NCBI GenBank assembly: GCA_964440795.1
Contig: CAYTTQ010000005.1
Location: 1-64,000 of the forward strand
DNA length: 64,000 nt
From: C00003060 sp964440795
GTDB taxonomy: Bacteria > Desulfobacterota > Desulfobacteria > Desulfobacterales > C00003060
Direction: 5' to 3'
The position numbers were made by a program, and so were the translations under genes. The notes beneath the pieces were generated by a model. That model did not search any database and was not told where the DNA came from. It saw only the letters and a list, made by a program, of their open reading frames with translations. Each line of letters opens with the position of its first letter. Position 1 is the first letter of the stretch. Below, piece by piece: positions 7,285 through 16,448 of the stretch.

Positions 7285-8868
7285 ATGAATTTACACCAAC
7301 CCAATGCCAACGAGGCCTTGCGGACGAAAAACCGATCTCGTAGCGTTGCTCCCCAGTCCGGGATTTGCAGCCGTTGCCTGGATGGATGTAAAGGCAACTG
7401 CGATTTGTTCAACGCCACGTTTCGGAGCCGTGAGCTGCTCTACCCGGCGCCTTTCGGTGAAGTGACGGCAGGTGCCGATAAGGACTATCCGGTCGATTAT
7501 TCCCACCTCAACATCATGGGATACGCGTTGGGCGCGCAAGGAGCAGCAGCGGATCCCGATTACGCCACGTTTCCGGCGGTAAGCACGGAAACCGCCTTCG
7601 GGGTCACCGACAAAGTCAAGATGAAGATTCCCATGTTTACGGGCGCTCTCGGGAGTACGGAGATCGCCCGGGCCAATTGGGAGCATTTCGCCATTGGGGC
7701 TGCGATTACCGGCATTACCCTGGTTTGTGGTGAAAACGTCTGTGGTATCGACCCCAAATTGAAGTTTGACAAGAACGGCATGGTTAAAGAGGCGCCGGAC
7801 ATGAAGCGGCGAATCGAAGAATATCGCCGCTACCACCAGGGATATGGAGACATCCTGGTCCAGTTGAACGTTGAGGACACCCGACTTGGGGTGGCTGAAC
7901 ACGTCATCGACAAGCTCGGGGTGGAAACCATCGAGTTGAAATGGGGGCAAGGTGCCAAGTGCATCGGCGGAGAGATCAAGGTCTCTTCTCTGGAACGGGC
8001 CTTGGAACTCAAAAAGCGGGGCTACATCGTCACCCCGGATCCGGAAAGCAAGGCCAATCAAGCCGCCTTCAAAGCGGGAGCTATAAAAGAGTTCGAGCGT
8101 CACTCCCGCCTCGGCTTTGTCGATCGGGAAAGCTTCATGGCCGAAGTATTGCGCTTGCGACAGTTAGGCGCCAAGCGGGTCACTCTCAAGACGGGCGCAT
8201 ATCCCATGCGGGAGCTGGCCATGGCCATCCGGTGGTCCTCCGATGCCAAGATAGACCTGTTGACCATTGACGGCGCCCCCGGCGGCACTGGGATGAGTCC
8301 GTGGCGGATGATGGCGGAATGGGGCATTCCGTCCATCTACCTGCATTCCATGGCTTACGAATTGTGTCGGCGATTGGCTGAAAAGGGCAAATGGGTACCG
8401 GACATCGCTTTTGCGGGCGGATTTTCATCGGAAGACCACATCTTCAAGGCCCTGGCCCTGGGTGCGCCTTACTGCAAGGCGGTCTGCATGGGACGGGCAC
8501 TCATGATCCCGGGGATGGTCGGAAAGAACATCCAACGATGGATCGACGGCCAGGACGGCGGCTTACCGAACACCATCTCCAAGTTCGGTACGACCAAGGA
8601 AGAGATCTTTGTATGTTATGAAGAATTGCGAGAAAAATTCGGCAAAGAGGCTGATAAATTCCCCTTGGGCGCCGTCGGCATATACAGCGCCGGAGAGAAG
8701 ATCCGTGTGGGCCTCCAACAGCTCATGGCAGGCGCTCGGAAGTGGCGGGTGGATCTAATTTCGAGAAATGATCTCGCCTCACTTACCGAAGAGGCCACCA
8801 AGATTACCGGCATTCCCTATATCATGGATGCATATCGAGACGAGGCCTTGAAGATTATCGACGCGTAA
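7285..8868 (+). CDS. FMN-binding glutamate synthase family protein
   Basis: 527 residues forming the FMN/Fe-S synthase part of glutamate synthase (archaeal-type GltB2), without the N-terminal glutaminase domain. The barrel signature is seen in LLTIDGAPGGTGMSPWRMM, and GAKCIGGEIKVSS and CMGRALMIPG follow family patterns. An N-terminal cysteine cluster CSRCLDGCKGNC (C-x2-C-x3-C-x3-C, residues about 29-39) could hold an Fe-S cluster. AAAGGAGGGACT precedes the ATG. No gltD lies beside it; electron supply from ferredoxin or from one of the GltD-like fusions in this window is possible (inference). The exact substrate is not proven. Confidence 0.85.
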   Translation: MNLHQPNANEALRTKNRSRSVAPQSGICSRCLDGCKGNCDLFNATFRSRELLYPAPFGEVTAGADKDYPVDYSHLNIMGYALGAQGAAADPDYATFPAVSTETAFGVTDKVKMKIPMFTGALGSTEIARANWEHFAIGAAITGITLVCGENVCGIDPKLKFDKNGMVKEAPDMKRRIEEYRRYHQGYGDILVQLNVEDTRLGVAEHVIDKLGVETIELKWGQGAKCIGGEIKVSSLERALELKKRGYIVTPDPESKANQAAFKAGAIKEFERHSRLGFVDRESFMAEVLRLRQLGAKRVTLKTGAYPMRELAMAIRWSSDAKIDLLTIDGAPGGTGMSPWRMMAEWGIPSIYLHSMAYELCRRLAEKGKWVPDIAFAGGFSSEDHIFKALALGAPYCKAVCMGRALMIPGMVGKNIQRWIDGQDGGLPNTISKFGTTKEEIFVCYEELREKFGKEADKFPLGAVGIYSAGEKIRVGLQQLMAGARKWRVDLISRNDLASLTEEATKITGIPYIMDAYRDEALKIIDA

Positions 8869-8896
8869 TAATTAATACCGGTACAATACGGAAGGA

Positions 8897-8936
8897 GCCG
8901 GTGAACCGCAAAAGCGGTTCGCCGGTTTTTTCTATT
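8897..8936. terminator. Bidirectional terminator
   Basis: GCCGG-T-GAACCGC pairs with GCGGTTC-G-CCGG across an AAAA loop, followed by TTTTTT on the plus strand. It separates the glutamate synthase (plus) from the PilZ gene (minus) and overlaps the latter's stop, so it may serve both. Confidence 0.85.
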
Positions 8937-9312
8937 ACCGATCACCCACGTTCATTTTGGGGACGTGCCAACAATAATCGTCGATGAAACAGTCGATCTT
9001 GGCTTTTTGACTCTCGGTCAGACCTTCAAAGCGAACACTGCATCGCCGGGTTCGCAGCTCATCGGAACCGGAGACGATCTCTGCGTCCGAAACGGTTCGG
9101 CAAGGCAGTTTTTCCATAAACCGAGTGCTGTCGGGCAATATCATCTCTAAATCTAAACTCTGGTTGAGCGCTTCGGGCACCCCGGTATAAGAAAAGGCGA
9201 CCCCTCCCTTACCGATGTCGGCAATTTCCGCAATCTTTGGAGAGTGTGTCTCATAGTAAGCAAAGACCCGACCTTCAACTTTAAATCGCTGGTGCTGCCG
9301 TCTATCCTTCAT
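8935..9312 (-). CDS. PilZ domain protein
   Basis: Small single-domain PilZ protein, 125 residues from the ATG at 9312 that follows AGAGGAG; an ATG at 9369 would add 19 residues but has no ribosome site. The start MKDRRQHQRFKVEGRVFAYY carries the RxxxR (RRQHQR) c-di-GMP-binding arginines, and IADIGKGGVAFSY matches the (D/N)xSxxG region with a glycine in place of serine. Such proteins act as c-di-GMP effectors. The putative diguanylate cyclase in the window (51.5 kb) is far away. Confidence 0.8.
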   Translation of the reverse strand: MKDRRQHQRFKVEGRVFAYYETHSPKIAEIADIGKGGVAFSYTGVPEALNQSLDLEMILPDSTRFMEKLPCRTVSDAEIVSGSDELRTRRCSVRFEGLTESQKAKIDCFIDDYCWHVPKMNVGDR

Positions 9313-9537
9313 TGGCTCCTCTGGCATCCGAATTCGCTGTAGCGGTTTCTTTCCTGCTGGTTGACTCATGATTTATGCGCAAGCAAAAACCATGCGAGCC
9401 TGCAAGCGCCGTGTTTTCAACAGGTTAGTTTTGGGAAAACCAGAGAAAAGAGAAAACTAATGCCAACAGTTGGTACTTTGATTGACACCGGATGCAGAAT
9501 CCTTCCCAATTTCCAGACTCACCCCCCCCGTGACCGG

Positions 9538-10623
9538 TTACCCGTACTTTTGGGCGAAAGTCTTCATAAAATCGACCAACGCCTTCACTGCATCCAGAGA
9601 GGTGGAATTATAGATCGAGGCACGACACCCACCTACGGAACGATGTCCCTTGAGCCCTCCCATCCCGTTTTCCAGGGCCTCTTGAACGAACCGGCTTTCC
9701 AGGGATTCTTCCGAAAGCCGGAAGGTCACGTTCATGACCGAACGGCTATCCGTTTCAGCCGTCCCACGGTAGAAGGGGTCGGCGTCAATGGCTTCGTACA
9801 GGAGATCCGCCTTCTCCCGATTCCGTGCTTCCATCCGAGCCAGCCCCCCAATGGTTTCCTCCAGCCACTTCAGTACCAAGCTGACCGTATAGACGGCAAA
9901 ACAAGGCGGCGTATTGAACATGGAGTTTTTTTCGACAAACGTCGTATACTTCAACATGGTGGGGAGGTCTTCCGGCACCCGATCGAGCATGTCTCTGCGA
10001 AGGAGCACCAGGGTCGCCCCGGCAGGGCCCAGGTTCTTTTGGGCACCCGCATAAATCAATCCGAAGGGAGTCGGATCAAACACCCTGCTCATGATGTCGG
10101 ACGACATATCACTGACCAGAGGTACCTTTCCTGTCTCCGGAAAAGCAGACCATTGGGTCCCCTTGATCGTATTGTTCGAGGTTAGATGGACATAAGCGGC
10201 GTCTGGAGAAAAGCGAATTTCTTTGGGGATATAAGAAAAGTGCTTGTCCGCCGAAGAGGCAACCACATTTACCGATCTTCCCAGACCCTTGGCCTCTTTG
10301 ATCGCCTTGGTAGACCATGTCCCCGTGTCAACATAATCGGCGGGTTGGCCCGGCGGACACAAATTCATGGGGACCATACAAAACTGCAGGCTGGCCCCGC
10401 CCTGCAAAAACAAGACATCAAATTGATCCTCGAGACCCAGAAGCCGCTTGGTCCTTGTCACGGCGTCTTCGATCACGTCATCAAACCACTTCGATCGATG
10501 ACTTACCTCCGTGACGGACATTCCTGATCCCTTGAAATCCAGGAACTCGGCCTGTATTTCTTCCAACACCGGCAGGGGAAGCGCGGCCGGTCCCGCGTTG
10601 AAGTTATAGATTCTATTGCTCAT
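9538..10623 (-). CDS. serC: Phosphoserine aminotransferase
   Basis: PLP enzyme converting 3-phosphohydroxypyruvate and glutamate to phosphoserine, the second step of serine synthesis. The start is ATG 10623 (MSNRIYNFNAGPAALP, the canonical N-terminus) behind GAGGAGGTGG; 361 residues is the usual length. The PLP lysine lies in YAGAQKNLGPAG. The frame runs 49 codons further upstream, but that stretch is not family-like. Transcribed divergently from serA, so the serine pathway is controlled from one 186-bp intergenic region. Confidence 0.97.
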   Translation of the reverse strand: MSNRIYNFNAGPAALPLPVLEEIQAEFLDFKGSGMSVTEVSHRSKWFDDVIEDAVTRTKRLLGLEDQFDVLFLQGGASLQFCMVPMNLCPPGQPADYVDTGTWSTKAIKEAKGLGRSVNVVASSADKHFSYIPKEIRFSPDAAYVHLTSNNTIKGTQWSAFPETGKVPLVSDMSSDIMSRVFDPTPFGLIYAGAQKNLGPAGATLVLLRRDMLDRVPEDLPTMLKYTTFVEKNSMFNTPPCFAVYTVSLVLKWLEETIGGLARMEARNREKADLLYEAIDADPFYRGTAETDSRSVMNVTFRLSEESLESRFVQEALENGMGGLKGHRSVGGCRASIYNSTSLDAVKALVDFMKTFAQKYG

Positions 10624-10721
10624 ATCCACCTCCTCATTGTCATGGGAACCTATAAAGACAAAGCCCGAGGGTGTCAAGGCAAAAAGCCCCCCGAGGAAAG
10701 GCCGGACGGCCAACACGAGTC

Positions 10722-10750
10722 TTGACACTTGGGTATTTTGTCGGTAGAAA
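10722..10750 (+). promoter_or_regulatory. sigma70-type promoter for serA
   Basis: TTGACA at 10722-10727 and TAGAAA at 10745-10750 are spaced by exactly 17 bases, about 60 bp before the serA start. Good -35, moderate -10. Confidence 0.65.
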
Positions 10751-10809
10751 ATAGATATCGGCGTGAACAAGCGTTATGTCGAAAATCGGCACACAAAGGA
10801 GACTTGGGG

Positions 10810-12390
10810 TTGAAAGTTTTGGTAAGTGACAAACTGGCTGAAGTGGGCGTTCATATGTTGCAGGAAGCGGAAGGTATCGATGTCGACGTAAACGTTGGTC
10901 TGCCTCCTGAAGAATTGAAAACAATCATCGGAGACTATGACGGACTGGTCATCAGAAGCGCTACCAAGGTAACCGCTGAAATCCTGGAAGCGGCTCCCCG
11001 ATTGAAGGTAATCGGCAGGGCCGGTATTGGGCTGGACAACGTGGATATCCCCGCGGCGACCAAACGAGGGGTCGTGGTCATGAACACCCCGGAAGGCAAT
11101 GTCATAACGACGGCCGAACATGCGGTGGCCATGATGCTCGCGTTATCCCGAAATATCCCTCAAGGTACGGCGTCCCTGAAACAAGGACGGTGGGAAAAGA
11201 AGAAGCTGCAGGGAAAAGAAGTTTTTGGCAAGACCCTGGGGGTTCTGGGTTACGGCCGCATCGGTAGCATCGTTGCCGACCGGGCACGGGGACTAAAGAT
11301 GAAAGTCATCGTCCATGATCCCTATGCAAACCAGGAATTCATCGAACAGGGTGGGTGTGAAGTCGTATCCCGAGAAGAACTGTTTGCTCGGTCCGATTAC
11401 ATAACTATCCATGTGCCCAAGATGAAAGAAACGGTTAATCTCATCAACAAAGCGGCATTCGACCAAATGAAACCGGGCGTCATGTTGATTCACTGCGCCC
11501 GTGGAGGAATCGTCAGCGAAAAGGATCTGGATCAGGCCTTGGCGTCCGGCCAAGTGGGGGGCGTGGCGTTAGACGTTTTCGAAACCGAACCCCCGGGAGA
11601 AAGTCCATTGCTGAAACACGACAATGTCATATGCACGCCGCACCTGGGAGCGTCAACTGCAGAAGCCCAGACCAACGTTGCCGTCGCCGTTGCCGATCAG
11701 ATCATCCGCTATCTTCAAACAGGCACCATCATTAACGCCGTCAATGTCCCTTCCGTCACCGGAGACGCACTCACGCTACTTCGACCCTATTTGACTCTGG
11801 CGGAACGTATGGGATCGCTGCAGGGACAGTTGGGACAGAAGGCCCCTACAGAACTCAATATTAGATATGCCGGGGATTTCTCCGGCATCGATCTCACACC
11901 GGTGACAACAGCCGCCCTTAAGGGTATGCTCACCTGCTTTCTGAAAGACGCAGTCAACTTTATCAACGCGCCGGTAATAGCCAAGGAGCGACAAATAAAG
12001 GTCATCGAATCTCGAAGTGCCGAAGCGCAAGACTATAACACGCTCATCACCTTGGAGACTGTGTCGGCTGAAGGAACAAGTACGATTTCCGGGACCATAT
12101 TCGGCAAGTTTGACCCCCGCATCGTTCGAATCAATGATTTCAGACTCGAGGTGGTACCGGAAGGCCATCTCATCCTCATCCATAACGAGGACAAACCCGG
12201 GGCTATCGGGAGCATTGGGACGGTGTTGGGAAAGCACCGGGTCAATATCGCCAGAATGCATGTAGGCCAAGAACATCACGGTCAAAGGAATGTCATATTT
12301 CTGGACACCGATACCATCGCCCCGCCGGAGACCTTGGAAGAGCTGCGGAGTTTGCCCATGGTCAAATCGGTGATCCCGTTGGAATTGTAA
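10810..12390 (+). CDS. serA: D-3-phosphoglycerate dehydrogenase
   Basis: NAD-dependent first step of serine synthesis. The best start is TTG 10810 (L/M-KVLVSDKLAEVGV), eight bases after AAAGGAG; this gives 526 residues, the length of the long SerA type. Order: substrate and Rossmann domains (LGVLGYGRIGSIVA), the catalytic H in CTPHLGASTAEAQ, an intervening allosteric-substrate-binding domain (about residues 320-450) and a C-terminal ACT domain (HNEDKPGAIGSIGTVL) that normally senses serine. The frame upstream of the TTG overlaps the promoter and is not coding. Confidence 0.96.
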   Translation: MKVLVSDKLAEVGVHMLQEAEGIDVDVNVGLPPEELKTIIGDYDGLVIRSATKVTAEILEAAPRLKVIGRAGIGLDNVDIPAATKRGVVVMNTPEGNVITTAEHAVAMMLALSRNIPQGTASLKQGRWEKKKLQGKEVFGKTLGVLGYGRIGSIVADRARGLKMKVIVHDPYANQEFIEQGGCEVVSREELFARSDYITIHVPKMKETVNLINKAAFDQMKPGVMLIHCARGGIVSEKDLDQALASGQVGGVALDVFETEPPGESPLLKHDNVICTPHLGASTAEAQTNVAVAVADQIIRYLQTGTIINAVNVPSVTGDALTLLRPYLTLAERMGSLQGQLGQKAPTELNIRYAGDFSGIDLTPVTTAALKGMLTCFLKDAVNFINAPVIAKERQIKVIESRSAEAQDYNTLITLETVSAEGTSTISGTIFGKFDPRIVRINDFRLEVVPEGHLILIHNEDKPGAIGSIGTVLGKHRVNIARMHVGQEHHGQRNVIFLDTDTIAPPETLEELRSLPMVKSVIPLEL

Positions 12391-12437
12391 GGTCCGCCCC
12401 TTCAAGGTACCGGAAAAGGCTTTATGGAGGAACAACC

Positions 12438-12854
12438 ATGTCAGAAGAAGAAAAAGGATTCGTTATAAAAGATAGACGCTCTTTCGGTTCGGAAACCGGT
12501 CAACCCGAGGCGGAGAGTCCTAAGACGGAAACCGCGGGAGACAAAGGCCAAGAGGAAGCGAAGACCGCGGGGCCTGAAAAGGAAAGATCGTCGGATGAAG
12601 ATGTTCAGCTCCCCGAGATCAATTTTTCCACCTTTGTTTTTTCCCTGAGTTCTTCAGCCTTTCTCCATCTGGGAGAGGTGGAGGATCCCTCCACCGGAAA
12701 AAAGCAAAAGAGCCTGCCCATGGCCAAACATACCATAGATATCTTAGGAATGTTGGAGGAAAAGACCCAGGGGAATCTGACGGAAGACGAAGGTCAGCTT
12801 CTCAAGAATATCCTCTATGACTTGAGAATGCGCTATGTAAAGGAAAAATCATAA
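12438..12854 (+). CDS. DUF1844 domain protein
   Basis: 138 residues. The first 55 are charged and low-complexity (Glu/Lys/Ser-rich). The rest is a DUF1844 domain: INFSTFVFSLSSSAFLHLGEVEDP and MAKHTIDILGMLEEKTQGNLT are characteristic of that family of unknown function. AUG behind ATGGAGGAAC. It sits 14 bp before the DegP-type protease gene, so the two are probably one transcript. Confidence 0.85.
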   Translation: MSEEEKGFVIKDRRSFGSETGQPEAESPKTETAGDKGQEEAKTAGPEKERSSDEDVQLPEINFSTFVFSLSSSAFLHLGEVEDPSTGKKQKSLPMAKHTIDILGMLEEKTQGNLTEDEGQLLKNILYDLRMRYVKEKS

Positions 12855-12867
12855 AAGGAGATCCCCT

Positions 12868-14337
12868 ATGAGGTCACAAAATCGGCAACGAAGAAGCAGC
12901 CTCCGCCTACGGATTTTTTTGGTCACCCTGGTATCAATGGGCCTCGGCGGCGGACTCTGGCTTACCCCGAAAACCATAGCGGCCGACCCGTCCACACAAT
13001 ATCGCGTACCGCACAGTTTCGCCGAGGTCGCAGAACGGGTAAGCCCGGCAGTGGTCAATATCAGCACGGAAAAGACGGTACGTACTCCCGGAGGACGGCG
13101 TTTTAGACATTTCCAAAGCCCATTTGGTGAAAATGACCCGTTTCATGACTTTTTTGAAAGGTTTTTCGGCAACCAACCCCCTCGGGAATTCAAGGAACGC
13201 AGCCTGGGCTCCGGTTTTATCATCAACGAAGAGGGCTATATCGTAACGAACAACCACGTGGTGGAAAACGCCGACAAAATCAAGGTTAAGTTGACTAACG
13301 GCAGAGAGTACGAAGCCATGATCGTGGGCAGGGACCCGAAGACCGATATCGCCTTGCTCAAGGCGGAGGATCTGAAACTGATCAAGGCTTTAAAGATTGG
13401 GGATTCCGACGAAATCAAAGTGGGCCAGTGGGTAGTGGCCATCGGCAGTCCCTTTGGGTTGGAACATACGGTAACGGCCGGTATTGTCAGCGCCAAGGGT
13501 CGCGTCATCGGCTCCGGGCCCTATGACGATTTTATCCAAACCGACGCGTCGATCAATCCGGGAAACAGTGGCGGCCCGCTGGTCAATATGAGCGGCGAAG
13601 TTGTGGGCATCAATACGGCGATTGTCTCCCGGGGAGGCGGTAATGTGGGAATCGGCTTCGCCATACCGATCAACATGGCCCGGGGAATTATCAACCAACT
13701 GCAAACGACCGGATCGGTAACCCGCGGATGGTTGGGGGTAACCATTCAAGACCTAACTCCGGAACTGGCAGAATACTACGGCCTGGAAGGGGCGAAAGGT
13801 GCCATTGTCGGTGAGGTGTTCGAAGGAGATCCGGCTGATAAAGCAGGGATTCAGCCCAAGGACGTCATCGTGGAAGTTAAAGGAAAGACCATTGAAGATA
13901 GTCGGGACCTTTCACGGGTCATCGCAGCTATCAAGGTGGGAGAAAAGATCACCATCAAGGTTTTGAGAGACGGCAAAAAGCGTACCTTCCGCATCAAGAT
14001 AGCCAAGCGGACGGATGACAAGGAAACCCTGGCCAGAGCCGACGCGGAGGAAGCCGGTGCACTGGGCATGGTGGTGTCCCCAGTGACCCCGGACCTGGCC
14101 CGGCGCTTTAATATTCCCGATGGGGGCGGCGGCATTGTTGTGGTGGCCGTGGACGCCCAAAGCGAAGCAGACAAAGCCGGGATCGAAGAAGGGGATCTGG
14201 TTCTGGAAATCAATCACAAACAGGTCAAGACCGTCGAAGACTATCAACAATATATTGACGACGTAAAAGAAGGGGAGACCATATCCCTTCTGATTCAGCG
14301 AAAAGCCGGTCTTTTTGCGGTCAATATCCGGAAATAG
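12868..14337 (+). CDS. degP: Do/DegP-type periplasmic serine protease
   Basis: 489-residue HtrA-family protease/chaperone for envelope protein quality control. The N-terminal signal sequence (residues 1-39) has an Arg-rich start and a hydrophobic core. The catalytic triad is visible as H130 (VTNNHVVEN), D160 (DPKTDIALLK) and S234 (INPGNSGGPLVN). Two PDZ domains follow (about 270-365 and 385-485), ending with SLLIQRKAGLFAVNIRK. AAAAGGAG precedes the ATG. No mutated catalytic residue; the symbol could equally be degQ or mucD. Confidence 0.95.
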   Translation: MRSQNRQRRSSLRLRIFLVTLVSMGLGGGLWLTPKTIAADPSTQYRVPHSFAEVAERVSPAVVNISTEKTVRTPGGRRFRHFQSPFGENDPFHDFFERFFGNQPPREFKERSLGSGFIINEEGYIVTNNHVVENADKIKVKLTNGREYEAMIVGRDPKTDIALLKAEDLKLIKALKIGDSDEIKVGQWVVAIGSPFGLEHTVTAGIVSAKGRVIGSGPYDDFIQTDASINPGNSGGPLVNMSGEVVGINTAIVSRGGGNVGIGFAIPINMARGIINQLQTTGSVTRGWLGVTIQDLTPELAEYYGLEGAKGAIVGEVFEGDPADKAGIQPKDVIVEVKGKTIEDSRDLSRVIAAIKVGEKITIKVLRDGKKRTFRIKIAKRTDDKETLARADAEEAGALGMVVSPVTPDLARRFNIPDGGGGIVVVAVDAQSEADKAGIEEGDLVLEINHKQVKTVEDYQQYIDDVKEGETISLLIQRKAGLFAVNIRK

Positions 14338-14358
14338 GAACAAGAAAAGCATTGATGG

Positions 14359-14402
14359 CCGTCCTGAACCTATAACCTTTTCAAAAAGTCGATCAAGTTT
14401 GG
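14359..14402. repeat. Dispersed 44-bp repeat (second copy at 61331-61374)
   Basis: The segment beginning CCGTCCTGAACC and running through TTTTCA and AAAGTCGATCAA matches 61331-61374 at about 39 of 44 positions by eye. At the second site it overlaps one arm of a long inverted repeat. It lies in the 154-bp gap between the protease gene and ispE, which otherwise shows no gene. Confidence 0.7.
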
Positions 14403-14491
14403 CATGACGATTGGAAGACTTTTACGACGCCGTCAAAATAGACTTTACGATTTGATCATTTTTGAACCGCTGAATCGGTGACTTTCCACAA

Positions 14492-15343
14492 GTGAATCCT
14501 GTTACTCTGGCTTCGCCCGCCAAGATCAACCTCTACCTCAAGGTGCTGGGGAAACGACCCGACGGGTATCATGACCTGGAAAGTCTGATGTGCCGGGTAA
14601 ACCTGTGTGACACGTTACGGCTATCCTTTGACACCCCAACCGGGACCACCATCTGTGACCATCCCGGCGTACCCGACGGATCGGCGAACCTGGCCCGGAA
14701 AGCCGCATCCGTCTTTTTTGAATCCCTGTCCACACCGGGGGACGTGACCATCTTCATCCACAAAAAGATCCCCGTGGCAGCCGGATTGGGCGGGGGCAGC
14801 AGCAACGCCGCGACTATGTTACACGCACTTAACGCCTATTACGACAATCCGTTTTCCACGCCTCAACTCATGGACATGGGCCTTCGGATCGGCGCCGATG
14901 TTCCCTTTTTTCTGTTTGAACATACCGCCGTGGCCCAGGGAGTGGGGGAATCTTTGGAAGCCTGTTCGGGAATGTTCCCTTTTTGGGTGGTTCTCGTAAA
15001 TCCCAGAATTAGAGTATCCACCACCTGGGTCTTCGGACAGCTAAATTTGGGATTGACAAATTGCCCCGAAACTTATAATGTTTCGGCGTTTTTGGAGGAC
15101 CCCTCACGGATCAAGGGCTTTTTGTGTAATGATTTGGAGAAGGTAACTATCGGGGCATTCCCGGTAATATCCGCCGTAAAAGGGGCTCTCCTCGATTATG
15201 GCGCTGAGGGCGCATTGATGTCTGGAAGCGGCCCTACGGTGTTTGGCCTCTTTTCAGCCTATGGTCAAGCGCGCCATGCGTATGAGGCGATTCAAAGCCG
15301 GGGGTGTTGGGATACCTATTTAGCGGACCTGCTGCTTCCCTGA
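14492..15343 (+). CDS. ispE: 4-diphosphocytidyl-2-C-methyl-D-erythritol kinase
   Basis: GHMP kinase of the MEP isoprenoid pathway. 283 residues from GTG 14492: SPAKINLYLKVLGKRPDGYHDLESL is the canonical N-terminus, PVAAGLGGGSSNAATML is the GHMP ATP-binding loop, and MSGSGPTVFGLF is the C-terminal motif. The ribosome site is weak. Followed 12 bp later by tRNA-Gln and then prs, an order common in this phylum. Confidence 0.95.
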   Translation: MNPVTLASPAKINLYLKVLGKRPDGYHDLESLMCRVNLCDTLRLSFDTPTGTTICDHPGVPDGSANLARKAASVFFESLSTPGDVTIFIHKKIPVAAGLGGGSSNAATMLHALNAYYDNPFSTPQLMDMGLRIGADVPFFLFEHTAVAQGVGESLEACSGMFPFWVVLVNPRIRVSTTWVFGQLNLGLTNCPETYNVSAFLEDPSRIKGFLCNDLEKVTIGAFPVISAVKGALLDYGAEGALMSGSGPTVFGLFSAYGQARHAYEAIQSRGCWDTYLADLLLP

Positions 15344-15355
15344 CGGGCTTTATGT

Positions 15356-15430
15356 TGGGGTGTCGTCAAGTGGTAAGACACAGGATTTTGGTTCCTGCAT
15401 TCGGAGGTTCGAATCCTCCCACCCCAGCCA
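15356..15430 (+). tRNA. tRNA-Gln (TTG)
   Basis: The 75-nt cloverleaf starts TGGGGTG and ends CACCCCA-G-CCA, with CCA encoded. The anticodon loop has TTG between paired CAGGA/TCCTG arms, and the T arm GGAGG-TTCGAAT-CCTCC is intact. The TGGGGTG start is typical of bacterial tRNA-Gln. Confidence 0.95.
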
Positions 15431-15495
15431 CGTGTTTGTGCCACGCACCGTCGAAGGTGCTGGAGATATCGTGACCATGAGATCAACGGTGAAAT

Positions 15496-16434
15496 ATGCA
15501 CAGACTTGTTGTGTTTTCCGGCAATTCTAATCTTGACCTGGCCAAAAGTGTCTGTAACGACATCGGCATTCAATTAGGCCAAGCCAAGGTTCAAAAATTT
15601 AGCGACGGGGAAACCCAAATCGAAATCAGCGAGAATGTTCGGGGTAAGGACGTCTTTATCATTCAATCCACCTGTGCCCCCGTAAATGACCATTTGGTGG
15701 AACTGTTGATGATGATCGACGCCTTTAAGCGGTCGTCGACCAAGCGAATCACGGCGGTCATACCCTATTACGGCTATGCCCGGCAGGACAAGAAGGTGGC
15801 GCCTCGAGTGCCGATCAGCGCCAAATTGGTTGCCGATCTGATCACCACCGCCGGAGCCGGCCGAGTGATTACTATGGACCTTCATGCCGGGCAGATACAA
15901 GGGTTTTTCGACATTCCCGTAGATAACCTCTTTGCAGCCCCGACCATACTCGACTACATCAAACGCACCTTCGACAATGACACGGTCATTGTATCCCCTG
16001 ACGCCGGTGGTGTTGAACGGGCCAGAGCCTTTGCCAAAAGACTTCACGCTCAATTGGCGATTATCGATAAACGCCGGCCGGCCCCCAATAAGGCCAGGGC
16101 CATGAACGTTGTAGGCAAGGTGGAAGGAAAGCGGGCGATCATCGTCGATGACATGGTGGACACCGCGGGTACACTTACCGAAGGCGCCTCGGCACTCATT
16201 GAACACGGCGCATCGGAAGTCCATGCCTGTTGCGCCCACGCGGTTCTTTCAGGTCCCGCAGTGGACAGAATTACCAATTCGCAAATCAAGACCCTCGTGG
16301 TTACCAACACCAATCCGTTACAGGAAAATGCCCAAAAATGTGACAAGATACGGGTGCTATCCGTATCCAAGCTTTTGGCCGAGGCCATTCAGCGTTCACA
16401 TACGGGCAGCTCAGTGAGTTCACTTTTTGTCTAG
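15496..16434 (+). CDS. prs: Ribose-phosphate pyrophosphokinase
   Basis: Makes PRPP from ribose 5-phosphate and ATP for nucleotide, His and Trp synthesis. 312 residues, the class I length. Starts MHRLVVFSGNSNLDLAK; it contains TMDLHAGQIQGFFDIPVDNL, VVSPDAGG-type sequence (VSPDAGGVERARAF) and the PRPP loop VDDMVDTAGTL. A weak ribosome site (GGTG) precedes the ATG. Clustered with ispE, rplY and pth. Confidence 0.96.
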   Translation: MHRLVVFSGNSNLDLAKSVCNDIGIQLGQAKVQKFSDGETQIEISENVRGKDVFIIQSTCAPVNDHLVELLMMIDAFKRSSTKRITAVIPYYGYARQDKKVAPRVPISAKLVADLITTAGAGRVITMDLHAGQIQGFFDIPVDNLFAAPTILDYIKRTFDNDTVIVSPDAGGVERARAFAKRLHAQLAIIDKRRPAPNKARAMNVVGKVEGKRAIIVDDMVDTAGTLTEGASALIEHGASEVHACCAHAVLSGPAVDRITNSQIKTLVVTNTNPLQENAQKCDKIRVLSVSKLLAEAIQRSHTGSSVSSLFV

Positions 16435-16448
16435 GGAGGTTACAACCA

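Noticed and set aside
9361..10185. 274-codon open frame opposite serC
   Set aside because: Entirely antisense to a well-conserved serC; its translation has no recognisable family features.
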